Assembly: GCA_022844345.1 (NCBI GenBank) | Contig: JALHLU010000017.1 | Location: 1-64,000, forward strand | Reading direction: 5' to 3' | DNA: 64,000 nt | Source: Hyphomonadaceae bacterium | Lineage (GTDB): Bacteria; Pseudomonadota; Alphaproteobacteria; Caulobacterales; Hyphomonadaceae | Shown here: positions 8,455 through 18,273 of the stretch, piece after piece | How positions within the stretch are numbered: position 1 is the first letter of the stretch | How the letters are laid out: each line of letters starts with the position of its first letter | Notes under the pieces: generated by a model | The model's input: the letters and a program-made list of their open reading frames with translations, nothing else | What the model was told of the DNA's origin: nothing | Databases searched by the model: none | Position numbers and translations under genes: made by a program

Positions 8455-11400
8455 TCGCCGCGATCATCCGCTGGTCGGTCGGCAACCGCATCCTCGTGTT
8501 GCTGGCGGCGGCAGCGATCGCGGCCGGCGGCATCTGGGGCATCCGCGCGACACCGCTGGACGCACTGCCTGATCTCTCCGATGTGCAGGTGATCCTGCGC
8601 ACCACTTACCCTGGCCAGGCGCCGGACCTGGTCGAAACCCAGGTCACCTACCCGCTGACGACGACCATGCTGTCGGTGCCGGGTGCCAAGACCGTGCGGG
8701 GCTACTCGTTCTTCGGCGACTCCTTCGTCTACATCCTGTTCGAAGACGGCACGGACCCATATTGGGCACGGTCTCGCGTGCTGGAGGCGTTGGCCCAGGT
8801 GCAGAATCGACTGCCGTCATCGGCACGCGTGGCCCTGGGGCCGGATGCTACCGGCGTGGGCTGGATCTACACGTATGCCCTCGTCGATAGAACCGGCGGC
8901 CACGACCTTGGTCAGCTTCGTTCGCTGCAGGACTGGTTCCTGCGCTACGAGCTGAAAACCATCCCTGATGTGGCCGAAGTCGCCAGCCTCGGCGGCATGG
9001 TGAAGCAGTATCAGGTGGTGCTCGATCCGGTCAGACTGCTCAATCTCGGCCTCACCGCCGAGGACGTCGTGACGGCGCTCAAGGGAGCGAATGAGTCGAC
9101 CGGCGGCTCGGTGCTGGAACTTGGCGAAGCCGAGTACATGGTGCGCAGCCCCGGCTACCTGACCGGCGTCGCCGATATCGCCGGCACCGTCGTCAAGACT
9201 GGATCGACGGGCGGCCTCGTTCGAGTCGGCGACGTGGCGACCGTGCAAGTCGGCCCCGAAATGCGCCGGGGCGTCGCCGAACTGAACGGGCAGGGCGAAG
9301 TGGCCGGCGGTATCATCGTGTTGCGGTCGGGCAAGAACGCCTGGAACGCGCTGCAGGCGGTTCATGCTCGGATCGGGACGCTACGCAAGAGCCTGCCGCC
9401 GGGCGTCGAGATCGTTACCACTTACGACCGATCCGACCTGATCGGCCGCGCGGTCGAGACGCTGACTCACAAGCTGATCGAGGAGTTCATCATCGTCGCG
9501 CTGGTGTGCGGCCTGTTCCTGCTCCACCTGCGCTCGTCGTTCGTCGCCATCGTCACGCTGCCGCTGGGAATACTGGCGAGCTTCCTCGTCATGCATCTGC
9601 AGGGCCTCACCGCGAACATCATGTCGCTGGGCGGCATCGCCATCGCCATTGGCGCCATGGTCGATGCCAGCGTGGTGATGATCGAGAACGCCCACAAGCA
9701 TCTGGAACATTGGCGGCTCCAGCATGATGACGTCGAGCCTCCGCCGGCCCAGCGTTGGGCGATCATCACCAGCGCGGCCATCGAGGTCGGCCCTGCGCTG
9801 TTCCTGGCGCTGCTGATCATCACCTTGTCGTTTATCCCGGTGTTCTCTCTGGAAGCCCAGGAAGGCCGGCTGTTCGCCCCGCTCGCTTTTACCAAGAGCT
9901 ATGCGATGGCGGCAGCGGCCGGCCTGTCGATAACGCTTGTGCCGGTGCTCATGGGCTACCTGATCCGGGGACGCATCAGGAGCGAAGCGGAGAACCCGGT
10001 CAACCGCGTGCTCGCGCGGCTCTATGCACCGTGCCTCGACTGGACGCTGCGCCGCCCCAAGACAACATTGTTGCTCGCGGCCGTCATCCTGGCTGCATCA
10101 CTCATTCCCTTGACCCGGCTCGGTTCCGAGTTCATGCCGGCGCTCGATGAAGGCGACCTGCTCTACATGCCCACGGCATTGCCCGGTCTTTCCATCGGCA
10201 AGGCGACACAGCTCCTCCAACAGACTGACCGGATGATCCTGACCGTGCCCGAGGTCGCCTCCGTCATGGGAAAAGCGGGGCGGGCGGACACCGCCACCGA
10301 TCCGGCGCCGCTGGAGATGTTCGAGACGATGGTGAGACTCAAGCCCCGCGAGCAATGGCGGCCCGGCCTGACTATGGACCGAGTCGTAAGCGAGTTGGAC
10401 GCGGCAGTGCGGGTGCCCGGCCTGACCAACGTCTGGGTGCCGCCAATCCGCAATCGGATCGACATGCTTGCGACGGGTATCAAGAGCCCGGTGGGCATCA
10501 AGGTCAGCGGGCCAGATCTTTCGACCATCGATGGCCTGGCAGCCAACATTGCGGATGCCGTTCGATCCGTGCCTGGCGTGACCTCGGCATTTGCGGAAAG
10601 GCTGGCCGGTGGCCGCTACGTCAACATCGAGATCGATCGCACATCGATAGGCCGCTACGGGCTCACTCTGGAGAGCGTGCAGTCGTTCATCGCCACGGCA
10701 ATTGGCGGCGAGCCCGTCACCGGGATTGTCGAAGGCTTGGCGCGTTACTCGTTGAACGTGCGCTATCCGCGTGAGACGCGGGAGTCGCTCGATGGCCTGC
10801 GTCATCTAACGGTGCCCTTGCCAGCGGGCGGTGTTGTTCAGCTAGGCGACATCGCGCGTATCACCATTGCCGATGGCCCGGCCATGATCCGCAGCGAAAA
10901 CGCCCGGCCGTCGGGCTGGGTCTATGTGGATGTTCGTGGCCGCGACCTTTCATCTGTCGTCGCCGATATGCAGGCCAGGGTTACCTCAAGCGTGAAGCTG
11001 CCCGCCGGCTATGCGGTGTCATGGTCGGGGCAGTTCGAATATCTCGAACGCGCGGCCGGCAAGCTCAGGCTGGTCGTTCCCGCGACCCTGCTCATCGTGC
11101 TGGTGATGCTCTACCTGACGTTCCGCCGCTGGGACGAGGCACTGCTGCTGCTGATCACGCTGCCATTCGCGCTCGCAGGAGGGCTTTGGCTGATCTGGCT
11201 CCTGGGACATGCGGTATCCGTGGCGACGGCCGTGGGCTTCATCGCATTGGCCGGCGTCGCGGCCGAGTTTGGGATCGTCATGCTGATCTATCTCAAGGCG
11301 GCTTGGGAACGTAAGCAACTTGCGGGGGAGGATGACGACGCAGGGCTGCTGGCTGCTGTACGAGAAGGTGCACTGTTGCGTGTGAGACCCAAAGCAATGA

Positions 11401-11603
11401 CGGTCGCCGTCATACTGGCCGGCCTGCTTCCAGTGCTTCTGGGGACGGGGACGGGTTCAGAGGTCATGCAGCGCATCGCGGCGCCCATGGTCGGCGGCAT
11501 GATCACGGCGCCGCTTCTGTCGATGATCGTGATACCGGCAGCATATGTTCTGTTGAGGCGTCGTCGATCCAAAGGATCGCCACCGGTCGTGGCCAACTCA
11601 TAA
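8451..11603 (+). CDS. cusA: CusA-type heavy-metal RND transporter (Cu(I)/Ag(I) efflux)
   Basis: The product is 1050 residues, the usual size. The membrane motif '[20 protein letters not shown]' is the CusA form rather than the CzcA form (which has DFG). The porter region keeps '[14 protein letters not shown]' and '[17 protein letters not shown]', containing two of the methionines used for Cu(I) relay in E. coli CusA. Twelve membrane segments and two large periplasmic loops are evident. It uses proton flow to export Cu(I)/Ag(I) from the periplasm with the preceding adaptor and TolC protein. ATGA overlap with the adaptor; the TAA stop overlaps an ATG of the next open frame. Confidence 0.95.
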   Translation: MIAAIIRWSVGNRILVLLAAAAIAAGGIWGIRATPLDALPDLSDVQVILRTTYPGQAPDLVETQVTYPLTTTMLSVPGAKTVRGYSFFGDSFVYILFEDGTDPYWARSRVLEALAQVQNRLPSSARVALGPDATGVGWIYTYALVDRTGGHDLGQLRSLQDWFLRYELKTIPDVAEVASLGGMVKQYQVVLDPVRLLNLGLTAEDVVTALKGANESTGGSVLELGEAEYMVRSPGYLTGVADIAGTVVKTGSTGGLVRVGDVATVQVGPEMRRGVAELNGQGEVAGGIIVLRSGKNAWNALQAVHARIGTLRKSLPPGVEIVTTYDRSDLIGRAVETLTHKLIEEFIIVALVCGLFLLHLRSSFVAIVTLPLGILASFLVMHLQGLTANIMSLGGIAIAIGAMVDASVVMIENAHKHLEHWRLQHDDVEPPPAQRWAIITSAAIEVGPALFLALLIITLSFIPVFSLEAQEGRLFAPLAFTKSYAMAAAAGLSITLVPVLMGYLIRGRIRSEAENPVNRVLARLYAPCLDWTLRRPKTTLLLAAVILAASLIPLTRLGSEFMPALDEGDLLYMPTALPGLSIGKATQLLQQTDRMILTVPEVASVMGKAGRADTATDPAPLEMFETMVRLKPREQWRPGLTMDRVVSELDAAVRVPGLTNVWVPPIRNRIDMLATGIKSPVGIKVSGPDLSTIDGLAANIADAVRSVPGVTSAFAERLAGGRYVNIEIDRTSIGRYGLTLESVQSFIATAIGGEPVTGIVEGLARYSLNVRYPRETRESLDGLRHLTVPLPAGGVVQLGDIARITIADGPAMIRSENARPSGWVYVDVRGRDLSSVVADMQARVTSSVKLPAGYAVSWSGQFEYLERAAGKLRLVVPATLLIVLVMLYLTFRRWDEALLLLITLPFALAGGLWLIWLLGHAVSVATAVGFIALAGVAAEFGIVMLIYLKAAWERKQLAGEDDDAGLLAAVREGALLRVRPKAMTVAVILAGLLPVLLGTGTGSEVMQRIAAPMVGGMITAPLLSMIVIPAAYVLLRRRRSKGSPPVVANS

Positions 11604-11677
11604 TGCAATGCCACCTGGGTTCAGAAACTGAATGGATTCGCCTTGCGCGCACTCTGTTCCTCGGCAATATTAAAGGG

Positions 11678-12085
11678 GTGAAACACTTCCACGCGATCGT
11701 CGTGATGTTGATGATGTTGGCATTGCCGGCAGCTGCTTGGGCATCGACGAGCGGAATGTCGCATTGTGCGAAAAGTGTCAGCCAGTCGGTCGCGCCCATG
11801 CCCGGCATGCACGCCGAGCACATGCATCATCATAATCCTGATCAGTACCAGGTCATCGCTCACGCGTCCGGTCACGCTCAGCATGGCACTGCCCAACATG
11901 GTTGCAATTGCGGCTGCTCCTGCACGGCTCCCTGTTCCATGACGTGTTTCGGCGTCTTTGGGCTGGATGCAGCCCAATTGCAATCAGTGCCTAGCCCCGA
12001 CAAAGGCAGTATTCCGGCATTCACGGCGGTTGCCGCCCCTGAAGTCGACTTAACCCTTCCACTACGACCGCCACGTTCCTCCTGA
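11678..12085 (+). CDS. Small exported His/Met/Cys-rich protein
   Basis: From the GTG at 11678 the product is about 135 residues, beginning with a good signal peptide ('VKHFHAIVVMLMMLALPAAAWA'-like in two steps, cut near AAAWA). The mature part holds 'MPGMHAEHMHHH' and 'CNCGCSCTAPCSMTC', a dense set of Cu(I)-type ligands, and a proline-rich tail. An ATG at 11603 overlapping the cusA stop (TAATG) would add 25 residues in front of the signal peptide and coupling to cusA; the start is therefore uncertain. It is not a recognised family to me. Location after cusA suggests periplasmic copper binding. Confidence 0.6.
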   Translation: MKHFHAIVVMLMMLALPAAAWASTSGMSHCAKSVSQSVAPMPGMHAEHMHHHNPDQYQVIAHASGHAQHGTAQHGCNCGCSCTAPCSMTCFGVFGLDAAQLQSVPSPDKGSIPAFTAVAAPEVDLTLPLRPPRSS

Positions 12086-12261
12086 ACGATTGCTGGGGGT
12101 ATCCCGGCTAGAGGCTGCGTATGCAAGCGCGGTGGGCGTACGTCCATCGCTGTGCATGGGGAGACGGGGACTGCCTGACTTTTTAGGCATCCTGACTCCG
12201 CGCGCCGGTCCTCTTCCGTGGTCGCCTCCATCCCATTCGAACTTGATGGAGGATTCACTTG

Positions 12262-14166
12262 GTGTCCAAGAAACTTGGCCTGCTGTTCGTATCGGCAGCC
12301 GCCCTTTCCGCTTCGGGCTGCGCATCGATCCCGGATGATCGGGGGATGTCGGACGTGCGAGGGCTTATCTCGGCTCGTGGCGGGCCGAACCTGCCCACAA
12401 CGGCCGAAACAGGTGCGTCGCTTGCGCTCTCGGGCAAGGCGCTATCGGTGCAAGACGCGGTGCAGATCGCGCTGACGCATAACCCAAGGCTGCGCAAGGG
12501 CTACGCGCAACTCGGGTTCGCCGGCGCCGAAATCTATCAGGCAGGACGGCTTAGCAATCCACGTCTGTCCCTTACAGTCCTCGACCCGAGCGGCATCGGT
12601 CTTGCCAACCAGATCACCATCGGGCTGGCGCAGAATTTCACTGAGCTGCTGATGCTGCCCGCCCGCAGCCGGATCGCGGAAGGCGAGTTCGAACGGGCCA
12701 AGGCGTTGGTGGGTGCAGATGTGCTGCGGCTCGCGGCACAGGTCGAGGCAGCCTACTACAGCCTGGTCGGTGCTCAACAGGTTGCCGCGATGCGCACGGC
12801 GATTGCCAAGGCTGCGCGCGCTTCGGCGGATCTGTCACAGCGCTATTACGATGCTGGCAACATCACCGAGCTTCAGGTGCGGCTCCAACAGGCGACCGCG
12901 TCCCAATCGGAGCTCGATCTTCTGTCTGCCCAGGCCGAAGTTACGCATGCGCGCAGCCAACTCAACACGCTCCTCGGCCTTACCGAAGACGATGGAAAGT
13001 GGGTCGTTCCTGATCGGTTACCCATGCCAGCGACAGAGGAAGACGATCCAGCGGACCTCCAGAGGCTTGCAACCGCGAACAGGCTTGATCTTGCCGCCGC
13101 ACGCAAGGAAGTGGAACTGGCGCGGTCAGGCTTCAAATTGACCCGGCGTTTCCGTTTCATTGGCGACATGGAAGTCGGTGTTGAGCATGAACGGGATACG
13201 GATCGCACCCGGATGACAGGCCCAACTCTGACCTGGGCCGTTCCCCTGTTCAACCAGAACCAGGCCGGCGTGTTGAGGGCCACGTCAGAACTGGAAAGCT
13301 CCCAGGCCGAACTGCGAGAGCTTGAAATTGACGCAAGCAATGAGATTCAGCTCGCCTCTCAACGCGTTCTCAATACGCGCGCAAAAATCTATGAATTCCG
13401 CAAGAACCTGCTGCCGTTGCGGGAAGAGATCGTGGCCCGCATGCAGGAGCGCGTGAACTACATGCTCGACGGCGTGTTCGATCTGCTCCGGCTCAAACAG
13501 GAAGAATACGGGGCGTATGAAGGCTACCTCGAAGCCGTCCGCGATTACTGGAAGGCACGGGCCGAGCTGGGGCGGCTCGTTGGAACCCAGCTGCCAAGCA
13601 CCGCACGGATCACCAACGGTACCATAGGTCCGGAACTGCCGGAGCAATCGGACCAGGCCGGCGGGGCGATGGATGGCATGGACATGGGCGGCATGGACAT
13701 GGGTGGGATGGACCATTCGTCGGGCGCGATGAAGTCCAAACTTGGTTCGTCCACCCACGCCAATCCTGGCCAGATGATGCCCGGAATGGACATGGGCGAA
13801 ATGGAGGGGATGGCTCATGCCCCGACAGCGACGCCATCTATCTCCACAAAGCCTGCTGGCAATTCTCCCTCCGACAGCATGCCAGGCATGGATATGAGCG
13901 GAATGAAGGGAATGGATCACTCCACTCCCACAGCAACCGTATCCCACGCTGCGGCTTGTGAGCAGGCGAAGAACGGCAACATGGACGATCCGCTGGTACG
14001 TGCGCTCGCCCAAAAATGCCGCGAACAGGAACCATCGGTCGGCCCGGGTGCCCTCCCAGCGTCACCCGACGACCATCCGACCACTCACTCCGACCAGCAA
14101 ACCCAGCCCCCCGCCGGCTCGCCGGACGGCGACGGATCTTCCCCACACGGCGATCACCAACACTAG
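12262..14166 (+). CDS. TolC-family outer membrane lipoprotein with Met/His-rich copper-binding C-terminal extension
   Basis: A GGAGG site precedes a TTG (12259) and a GTG (12262) start. The signal peptide ends in a lipobox (SASGC). Residues to about 460 form a TolC/CusC-like channel. The last 170 residues are an extension: repeats of 'MDGMDMGGMD' type, further 'MPGMDMGEMEGM' and 'MPGMDMSGMKGMDHS' blocks, then a two-cysteine segment (C566, C586, 'MDDPLVRALAQKC') and a His-containing end. The Met blocks resemble those in CopA/CopB copper-resistance proteins. The two-Cys segment resembles the small protein encoded immediately downstream. At about 634 residues it is far longer than usual TolC proteins. 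Confidence 0.88.
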   Translation: MSKKLGLLFVSAAALSASGCASIPDDRGMSDVRGLISARGGPNLPTTAETGASLALSGKALSVQDAVQIALTHNPRLRKGYAQLGFAGAEIYQAGRLSNPRLSLTVLDPSGIGLANQITIGLAQNFTELLMLPARSRIAEGEFERAKALVGADVLRLAAQVEAAYYSLVGAQQVAAMRTAIAKAARASADLSQRYYDAGNITELQVRLQQATASQSELDLLSAQAEVTHARSQLNTLLGLTEDDGKWVVPDRLPMPATEEDDPADLQRLATANRLDLAAARKEVELARSGFKLTRRFRFIGDMEVGVEHERDTDRTRMTGPTLTWAVPLFNQNQAGVLRATSELESSQAELRELEIDASNEIQLASQRVLNTRAKIYEFRKNLLPLREEIVARMQERVNYMLDGVFDLLRLKQEEYGAYEGYLEAVRDYWKARAELGRLVGTQLPSTARITNGTIGPELPEQSDQAGGAMDGMDMGGMDMGGMDHSSGAMKSKLGSSTHANPGQMMPGMDMGEMEGMAHAPTATPSISTKPAGNSPSDSMPGMDMSGMKGMDHSTPTATVSHAAACEQAKNGNMDDPLVRALAQKCREQEPSVGPGALPASPDDHPTTHSDQQTQPPAGSPDGDGSSPHGDHQH

Positions 14167-14175
14167 GAGATACCG

Positions 14176-14469
14176 ATGAAAACTCGCTTCCAGATCGTTC
14201 TGGCCTTCGCTCTTTTCGCACTGCCCGTGACGGCTTTTGCCCACGATCCAAGCCAACACAAGGGTCAGGAGAGTTCGGCTCCCGATTGCTCCTCCATGAA
14301 GGGTACGGACATGAGCAAGATGGACATGAACGACCCCGTCATGAAGGCAATGCACGACAAATGCATGGCCCAGATGAAGCATGACGACATGGACCATGAC
14401 GACATGAAGGACATGCCCGGCATGGATAAGCACGACGCACCGCCGACCGACGGCAAAGGCGGGAAGTGA
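14176..14469 (+). CDS. Small exported two-Cys Met/His/Asp-rich protein (copy 1)
   Basis: The 97-residue product has a signal peptide ('RFQIVLAFALFALPVTAFA') followed by a module with Cys38 and Cys63, 'MDMNDPVMKAMHDKCMAQM', and a tail of Met/His/Asp (HDDMDHDDMKDMPGMDKHD). A close relative with the same signal peptide style and module is encoded at 58329-58607, and the tail of the preceding TolC protein carries a related two-Cys segment. The TGA overlaps the ATG of the oxidase gene (TGATG). No established family comes to mind; periplasmic copper binding is inferred from ligands and context. Confidence 0.75.
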   Translation: MKTRFQIVLAFALFALPVTAFAHDPSQHKGQESSAPDCSSMKGTDMSKMDMNDPVMKAMHDKCMAQMKHDDMDHDDMKDMPGMDKHDAPPTDGKGGK

Positions 14470-15854
14470 TGGTCACAAGACGAACACTTCTATCGGCGAT
14501 GGGCGTCGGCTCGCTGGCGACCGTGGCCACGGGAATGTTGGTTTCCAGCGACCGTGCGTTGGCGACGCAGGGGGTGCCCACCGGGCACCCCCATTCCGGT
14601 GGCGGCTTCACACCCGTTCGGACGCTCAATGGCTGGACGTTGCCTCACCGTATCAACGACGGGGTCAAGGAATTCCACCTTGTCGCCGAAGAAGTCGATC
14701 ATGAGTTCGCTCCAGGCAGTACAGCCAAATGCTGGGGCTACAACGGCACCACGCCTGGGCCGACCATCGAGGCCGTGGAGGGAGACCGGGTGCGGATTTA
14801 CGTCACCAACCGGCTGGGCGAGCCCACCTCGGTGCATTGGCACGGACTCTACTTGCCCAGCGGCATGGACGGCGTCGGCGGCCTTACCCAGCCGCACATC
14901 AAACCCGGTGAGACATATGCCTACGAGTTCACCCTGCGCCAGCACGGCACCCACATGTACCACCCGCATGCTGACGAGATGACCCAGATGGCGCTTGGCA
15001 TGATGGGGATGTTCATCATCCATCCCCGCGACGGCGAGCCGGAACGGATCGACCGCGACTACGCCTTCCTGCTGCACAACTGGGCGCTGCACCCAGGCAC
15101 CTACCGGCCTGATCCTGCCATCATGCAGGACTTCGACCTGTGGACCTTCAACAGCAAGACATTCCCCGCAATCGATCCCATCGTCGCGCGCACCGGCGAG
15201 CGGGTTCGCATCAGGATGGGCAACCTCTCCATGTGGAACCACCCCATGCATCTGCACGGCGTGCAGTTCTGGGTGACAGGAGGCGACGGAGGGCGCTGGC
15301 AACGATCATCCTGGCGGACGGAAGTCACCGAGATTGTCGGCGTTGGCCAGATGCGGGACATCGAGTTCACCGCCATCCCAGGCGACTGGGCGTTCCACTG
15401 CCATATGGCGCATCACACCATGGGGCCGATGGGACATGAACTGCCCAACCCTGTCGGTGTCGATCAATCTGCGGTCGAGGAGGACATCCGGTCGATCCTG
15501 CCGGGCTACATGGCCATGGGTAAAGACGGAATGGCGGAGCATGGCGAGCATGTGGCCATGGGCATGCTTGAGGGACCCGAAAACACTCTGCCGATGATGA
15601 GTGGCAAAGGCCCGTTCGGTTCCATCGAAATGGGCGGCATGTTCACCGTGGTTAAGGTGCGCGACGATCTCGCCCCCGGTGACTACAGCGATCCCGGGTG
15701 GTACCGGCATCCGAAGTCCAAGCTGGCGCAGCGGGTCAGCGACGACCCGAATTTCGGCGCACCAGTGAGGCGCCAGCCAGCGATAACGCCTACCAAAGCA
15801 CCCGCAGCACCCATGGATATGCCCGGCATGCCCGGTATGAAACACGGCGGATGA
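14469..15854 (+). CDS. Multicopper oxidase (CopA/CueO-like), Tat-exported
   Basis: The 461-residue product starts with a twin-arginine signal ('TRRTLLSAMGVG'). All four copper-binding motifs are visible: HWHG (about 123-126), HMYHPHAD (about 162-169), HPMHLHG (about 258-264) and HCHMAHHTMGPM (about 310-321), the last giving the type 1 Cys, His and Met ligands. It has the length of compact three-domain copper oxidases and ends with a Met/His-rich tail (MDMPGMPGM). Expected role is periplasmic oxidation of Cu(I). It is coupled to the small two-Cys gene upstream and followed after 24 bases by a cytochrome c gene. Confidence 0.95.
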   Translation: MVTRRTLLSAMGVGSLATVATGMLVSSDRALATQGVPTGHPHSGGGFTPVRTLNGWTLPHRINDGVKEFHLVAEEVDHEFAPGSTAKCWGYNGTTPGPTIEAVEGDRVRIYVTNRLGEPTSVHWHGLYLPSGMDGVGGLTQPHIKPGETYAYEFTLRQHGTHMYHPHADEMTQMALGMMGMFIIHPRDGEPERIDRDYAFLLHNWALHPGTYRPDPAIMQDFDLWTFNSKTFPAIDPIVARTGERVRIRMGNLSMWNHPMHLHGVQFWVTGGDGGRWQRSSWRTEVTEIVGVGQMRDIEFTAIPGDWAFHCHMAHHTMGPMGHELPNPVGVDQSAVEEDIRSILPGYMAMGKDGMAEHGEHVAMGMLEGPENTLPMMSGKGPFGSIEMGGMFTVVKVRDDLAPGDYSDPGWYRHPKSKLAQRVSDDPNFGAPVRRQPAITPTKAPAAPMDMPGMPGMKHGG

Positions 15855-15878
15855 CGCCGGAAAGATACGGAGCTTCCC

Positions 15879-16457
15879 ATGAAACTCTTCAAGATACTGC
15901 TTGGCCTAGCTGCTGTCGGTCTGATCGGCGGCGTTCTGTTTGTTTATTTCGGTGTCTTCAATGTCGCCGCCGACGAGCCGCATTCGAAACCGGCGTACTG
16001 GCTGATGGAAACCGTGCGCGAGCGTTCAATTGCGGTGCATGCGAAGGGCATCAAGGTGCCTTCGCTGGATGATGCGTCAATGCTCATGTCCGGCGGCGCC
16101 GACTACAATGAAATGTGTTCGGGTTGCCATCTTCGGCCCGGCGTTGAGTCCTCGGAACTGCGGGATGCGCTCTATCCTCAGCCGCCCAACCTGACGAAGA
16201 CCAAGCGTGCCAACCCGGCCGAAACATTCTGGATCATCAAGCACGGCGTCAAGATGAGCGCGATGCCTGCATGGGGCGCAACCCATGATGACCGGCGTAT
16301 GTGGGCGATGGTCGCCTTCCTGCAGCAACTCCCAAGGCTGACGCCCGCCCAGTACCAGATCCTTACGGCGCGGGCCGAAGGCGATGAGAGAAGTCATGAC
16401 CATGGTAGCGAGGGCGGTGATTCGAAGGAGACAATGCCTGGAATGAATATGCCCTAA
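15879..16457 (+). CDS. Membrane-anchored cytochrome c with Met/His tail
   Basis: The 192-residue protein has one N-terminal membrane segment (about residues 5-25) and a single haem c site, CSGCH at 80-84. A distal ligand candidate lies in 'KMSAMPAWG'. The C-terminus is rich in His and Met ('HDHGSEGG', 'MPGMNMP'). Its position directly after the multicopper oxidase suggests it passes electrons to or from that enzyme. That pairing is known for some copper clusters, but the electron path here is inferred. Confidence 0.88.
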   Translation: MKLFKILLGLAAVGLIGGVLFVYFGVFNVAADEPHSKPAYWLMETVRERSIAVHAKGIKVPSLDDASMLMSGGADYNEMCSGCHLRPGVESSELRDALYPQPPNLTKTKRANPAETFWIIKHGVKMSAMPAWGATHDDRRMWAMVAFLQQLPRLTPAQYQILTARAEGDERSHDHGSEGGDSKETMPGMNMP

Positions 16458-16510
16458 GCGCAGTTGGACTAGAGGTGCGACGAATAACGATCCGATCATG
16501 AGGAGAGATC

Positions 16511-17416
16511 ATGACCACTTCACATCAGGAGCCACTAGATTGTGTCATAGTCGGTGGAGGACCCGCCGGCCTTACAGCTGCTATCTATCTGGCTCGATTC
16601 AGAAGACGATTCTTATTGGTCGATAGCGGGATCGGGCGAGCGACCCGTATTCCGATCAGCCGGAACATGCCGGGTTACCCGCAAGGAATCGATGGCGGGA
16701 CATTGGTCAATCGCATGACCCTACAGGCGCAGACGTTCGGCACGATTATCGAACGAGGCACCGTCCGCGATCTCCGGGAGACAAATAAGATCTTCGAGTT
16801 ACGGCTGAAAAATCGGCTCATTCACGCTCGCACCGTACTCTTGGCCACCGGAACCGTTGATGCCGACCCGCCAACTCTCAATGTTCCTTCCCTGATTGCC
16901 AACGGCCTGCTTCGGTACTGTCCGATTTGTGACGGCTACGAGGTCAGGGACTACAGAATTGGCGTGATCGGAGCCAACGAGCATGCCGTGCGCGAGGCTC
17001 AATTTTTGCGTAGCTATTCAGAAGACATCAGCCTCCTAACCATGGGCACAGGGGATGTCAGCCAGGACACGGCGAAACAACTGGCTCGATCCGGCATTAC
17101 ACTGATCAGTGAACGCGTAGAGATGAGTGCAACGGGTCAGGGCGTATATGTGACGGAGCGTAGAACAGATATAATCCATACCTTTGACACGCTGTATGTC
17201 GCGCTCGGAAGCAAACCGCAATCTATGCTCGGCACTGGTGTAGGCGCAGTGGTTGATTCAGAGGGTTCGTTAGTTGTGGATGCCAATAACCAGACTACGG
17301 TGCCTGGCCTCTACGCTGCTGGCGATGTTACCGCGGGACTCAACCAGATCAGTGTAGCGATGGGTCAAGCGGCTGTGTCCGCGACAGCAATTCACAATCA
17401 GCTTTCAACGGTGTGA
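16511..17416 (+). CDS. Thioredoxin-reductase-like FAD/NAD(P) oxidoreductase
   Basis: The 301-residue product has an N-terminal FAD site (VGGGPAGLTAA, about residues 14-24), a CPICDG redox motif near 137-142 in the position of the CATCDG motif of thioredoxin reductase, a second nucleotide site and the closing 'GLYAAGDVTAGLNQISVAMGQAA'. GAGGAGAG precedes the ATG. Base composition is less GC-rich than its neighbours. It probably reduces a small thiol protein or other disulfide in the copper stress response; no thioredoxin gene is next to it. Homologues are often simply called NAD(P)/FAD-dependent oxidoreductase. Confidence 0.88.
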   Translation: MTTSHQEPLDCVIVGGGPAGLTAAIYLARFRRRFLLVDSGIGRATRIPISRNMPGYPQGIDGGTLVNRMTLQAQTFGTIIERGTVRDLRETNKIFELRLKNRLIHARTVLLATGTVDADPPTLNVPSLIANGLLRYCPICDGYEVRDYRIGVIGANEHAVREAQFLRSYSEDISLLTMGTGDVSQDTAKQLARSGITLISERVEMSATGQGVYVTERRTDIIHTFDTLYVALGSKPQSMLGTGVGAVVDSEGSLVVDANNQTTVPGLYAAGDVTAGLNQISVAMGQAAVSATAIHNQLSTV

Positions 17417-17472
17417 GCCCGGGGTCCCGCTTCCACCCTTTCCCATAATCGCATCAACTAAAGGAGAACACC

Positions 17473-17916
17473 ATGAGCTCGCACTACCGGAAACTCTTTA
17501 TCAACCTCGCGATTAGTATGGTCGCGATGTACCTCGTCATGTTTGCGATGATCGATGGCATGGCCGACTTCTATAACAACGTCAACATGCTCTATATGGC
17601 ACTGATGATGGTCGCCCCAATGGCCATCCTGATGCTGTTGATGATGGGATCAATGTATCAGAACAGAAAACTCAATATTGTTCTGTACATCACTTTCGCT
17701 GGCCTGTTCGTTGGGGCTTTTGCGTTCACGCGAGCGCAAACCTTTGTCGGCAACGAGCAGTTCTTGCGGTCGATGATACCTCACCACTCCGGCGCTATTC
17801 TGATGTGCCGGGAATCGGCGATCACTGACAGGGAAATTGCCGCTCTCTGCGATACCATCGTGAAGTCGCAACGCGAGGAGATTGAGCAGATGAAGAGCAT
17901 CCTGGCACGATATTGA
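17473..17916 (+). CDS. DUF305-containing membrane protein
   Basis: The 147-residue protein has three hydrophobic segments within residues 8-90, rich in Met, followed by a periplasmic or extracytoplasmic helix pair containing 'FLRSMIPHHSGAILMCRES', the H-H-S signature of DUF305, and 'KSQREEIEQMKSIL'. DUF305 proteins are common in copper and silver gene clusters and are thought to bind metal through the His-His pair. AAGGAGA lies just before the ATG. Like the preceding gene, it is less GC-rich than the surrounding block. Confidence 0.88.
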   Translation: MSSHYRKLFINLAISMVAMYLVMFAMIDGMADFYNNVNMLYMALMMVAPMAILMLLMMGSMYQNRKLNIVLYITFAGLFVGAFAFTRAQTFVGNEQFLRSMIPHHSGAILMCRESAITDREIAALCDTIVKSQREEIEQMKSILARY

Positions 17917-18273
17917 CCGGCCGCGTTCACCTCTGAAACAGAATCCAACTCTCAAGCGAAAGACGTCAACGCGAGAGGAGGGGACTGGCTGGGCGAAAAA
18001 GTGCCCATGAGCATTGAAAGACCACGGAAAAGATTGAAGGCGTGACGACTATCGGCACGTATCAGGGCGTGATGGCGGGCACAATCAAATTATGAGAAAT
18101 CCCGCGGGAAACGGAACTGAAAGTTCGAATATTTCGTTCGTGTAATCACTGGAGAATTTTCTTTGATCAGGATCAAAGAATTCTAAACCAGAATATGCTT
18201 GATATTTGATGTTTTGACGGCAGGTGGGCGGCCCGTAGCGGACGTGCACCTGATTAATTTGAGGAGGCGATCT
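17917..18273. other. Intergenic region with promoter elements of the Spy-like gene
   Basis: No gene is visible in these 357 bases. The segment is AT-richer than its surroundings from about 18100 on and holds a 22-base palindrome with an FNR-type core at 18159-18180 (listed separately) and a strong GAGGAGG ribosome site at about 18261-18267. Confidence 0.6.
18159..18180. promoter_or_regulatory. FNR/FixK-type box in a perfect palindrome
   Basis: Ten-base arms TTCTTTGATC and GATCAAAGAA flank a two-base centre. The core at 18163-18176 matches the FNR/Anr/FnrL consensus TTGAT-N4-ATCAA exactly. It lies about 95 bases upstream of the Spy-like ATG, in range for an activator at a class II promoter. 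It suggests low-oxygen control of the downstream genes; binding is not shown. Confidence 0.7.

Noticed and set aside
12170-12200. TGCCT/AGGCA hairpin with a T-run in the loop upstream of the TolC lipoprotein gene
   Set aside because: The stem is only five bases and the T-run is in the loop, not after the stem, so it does not look like a terminator.
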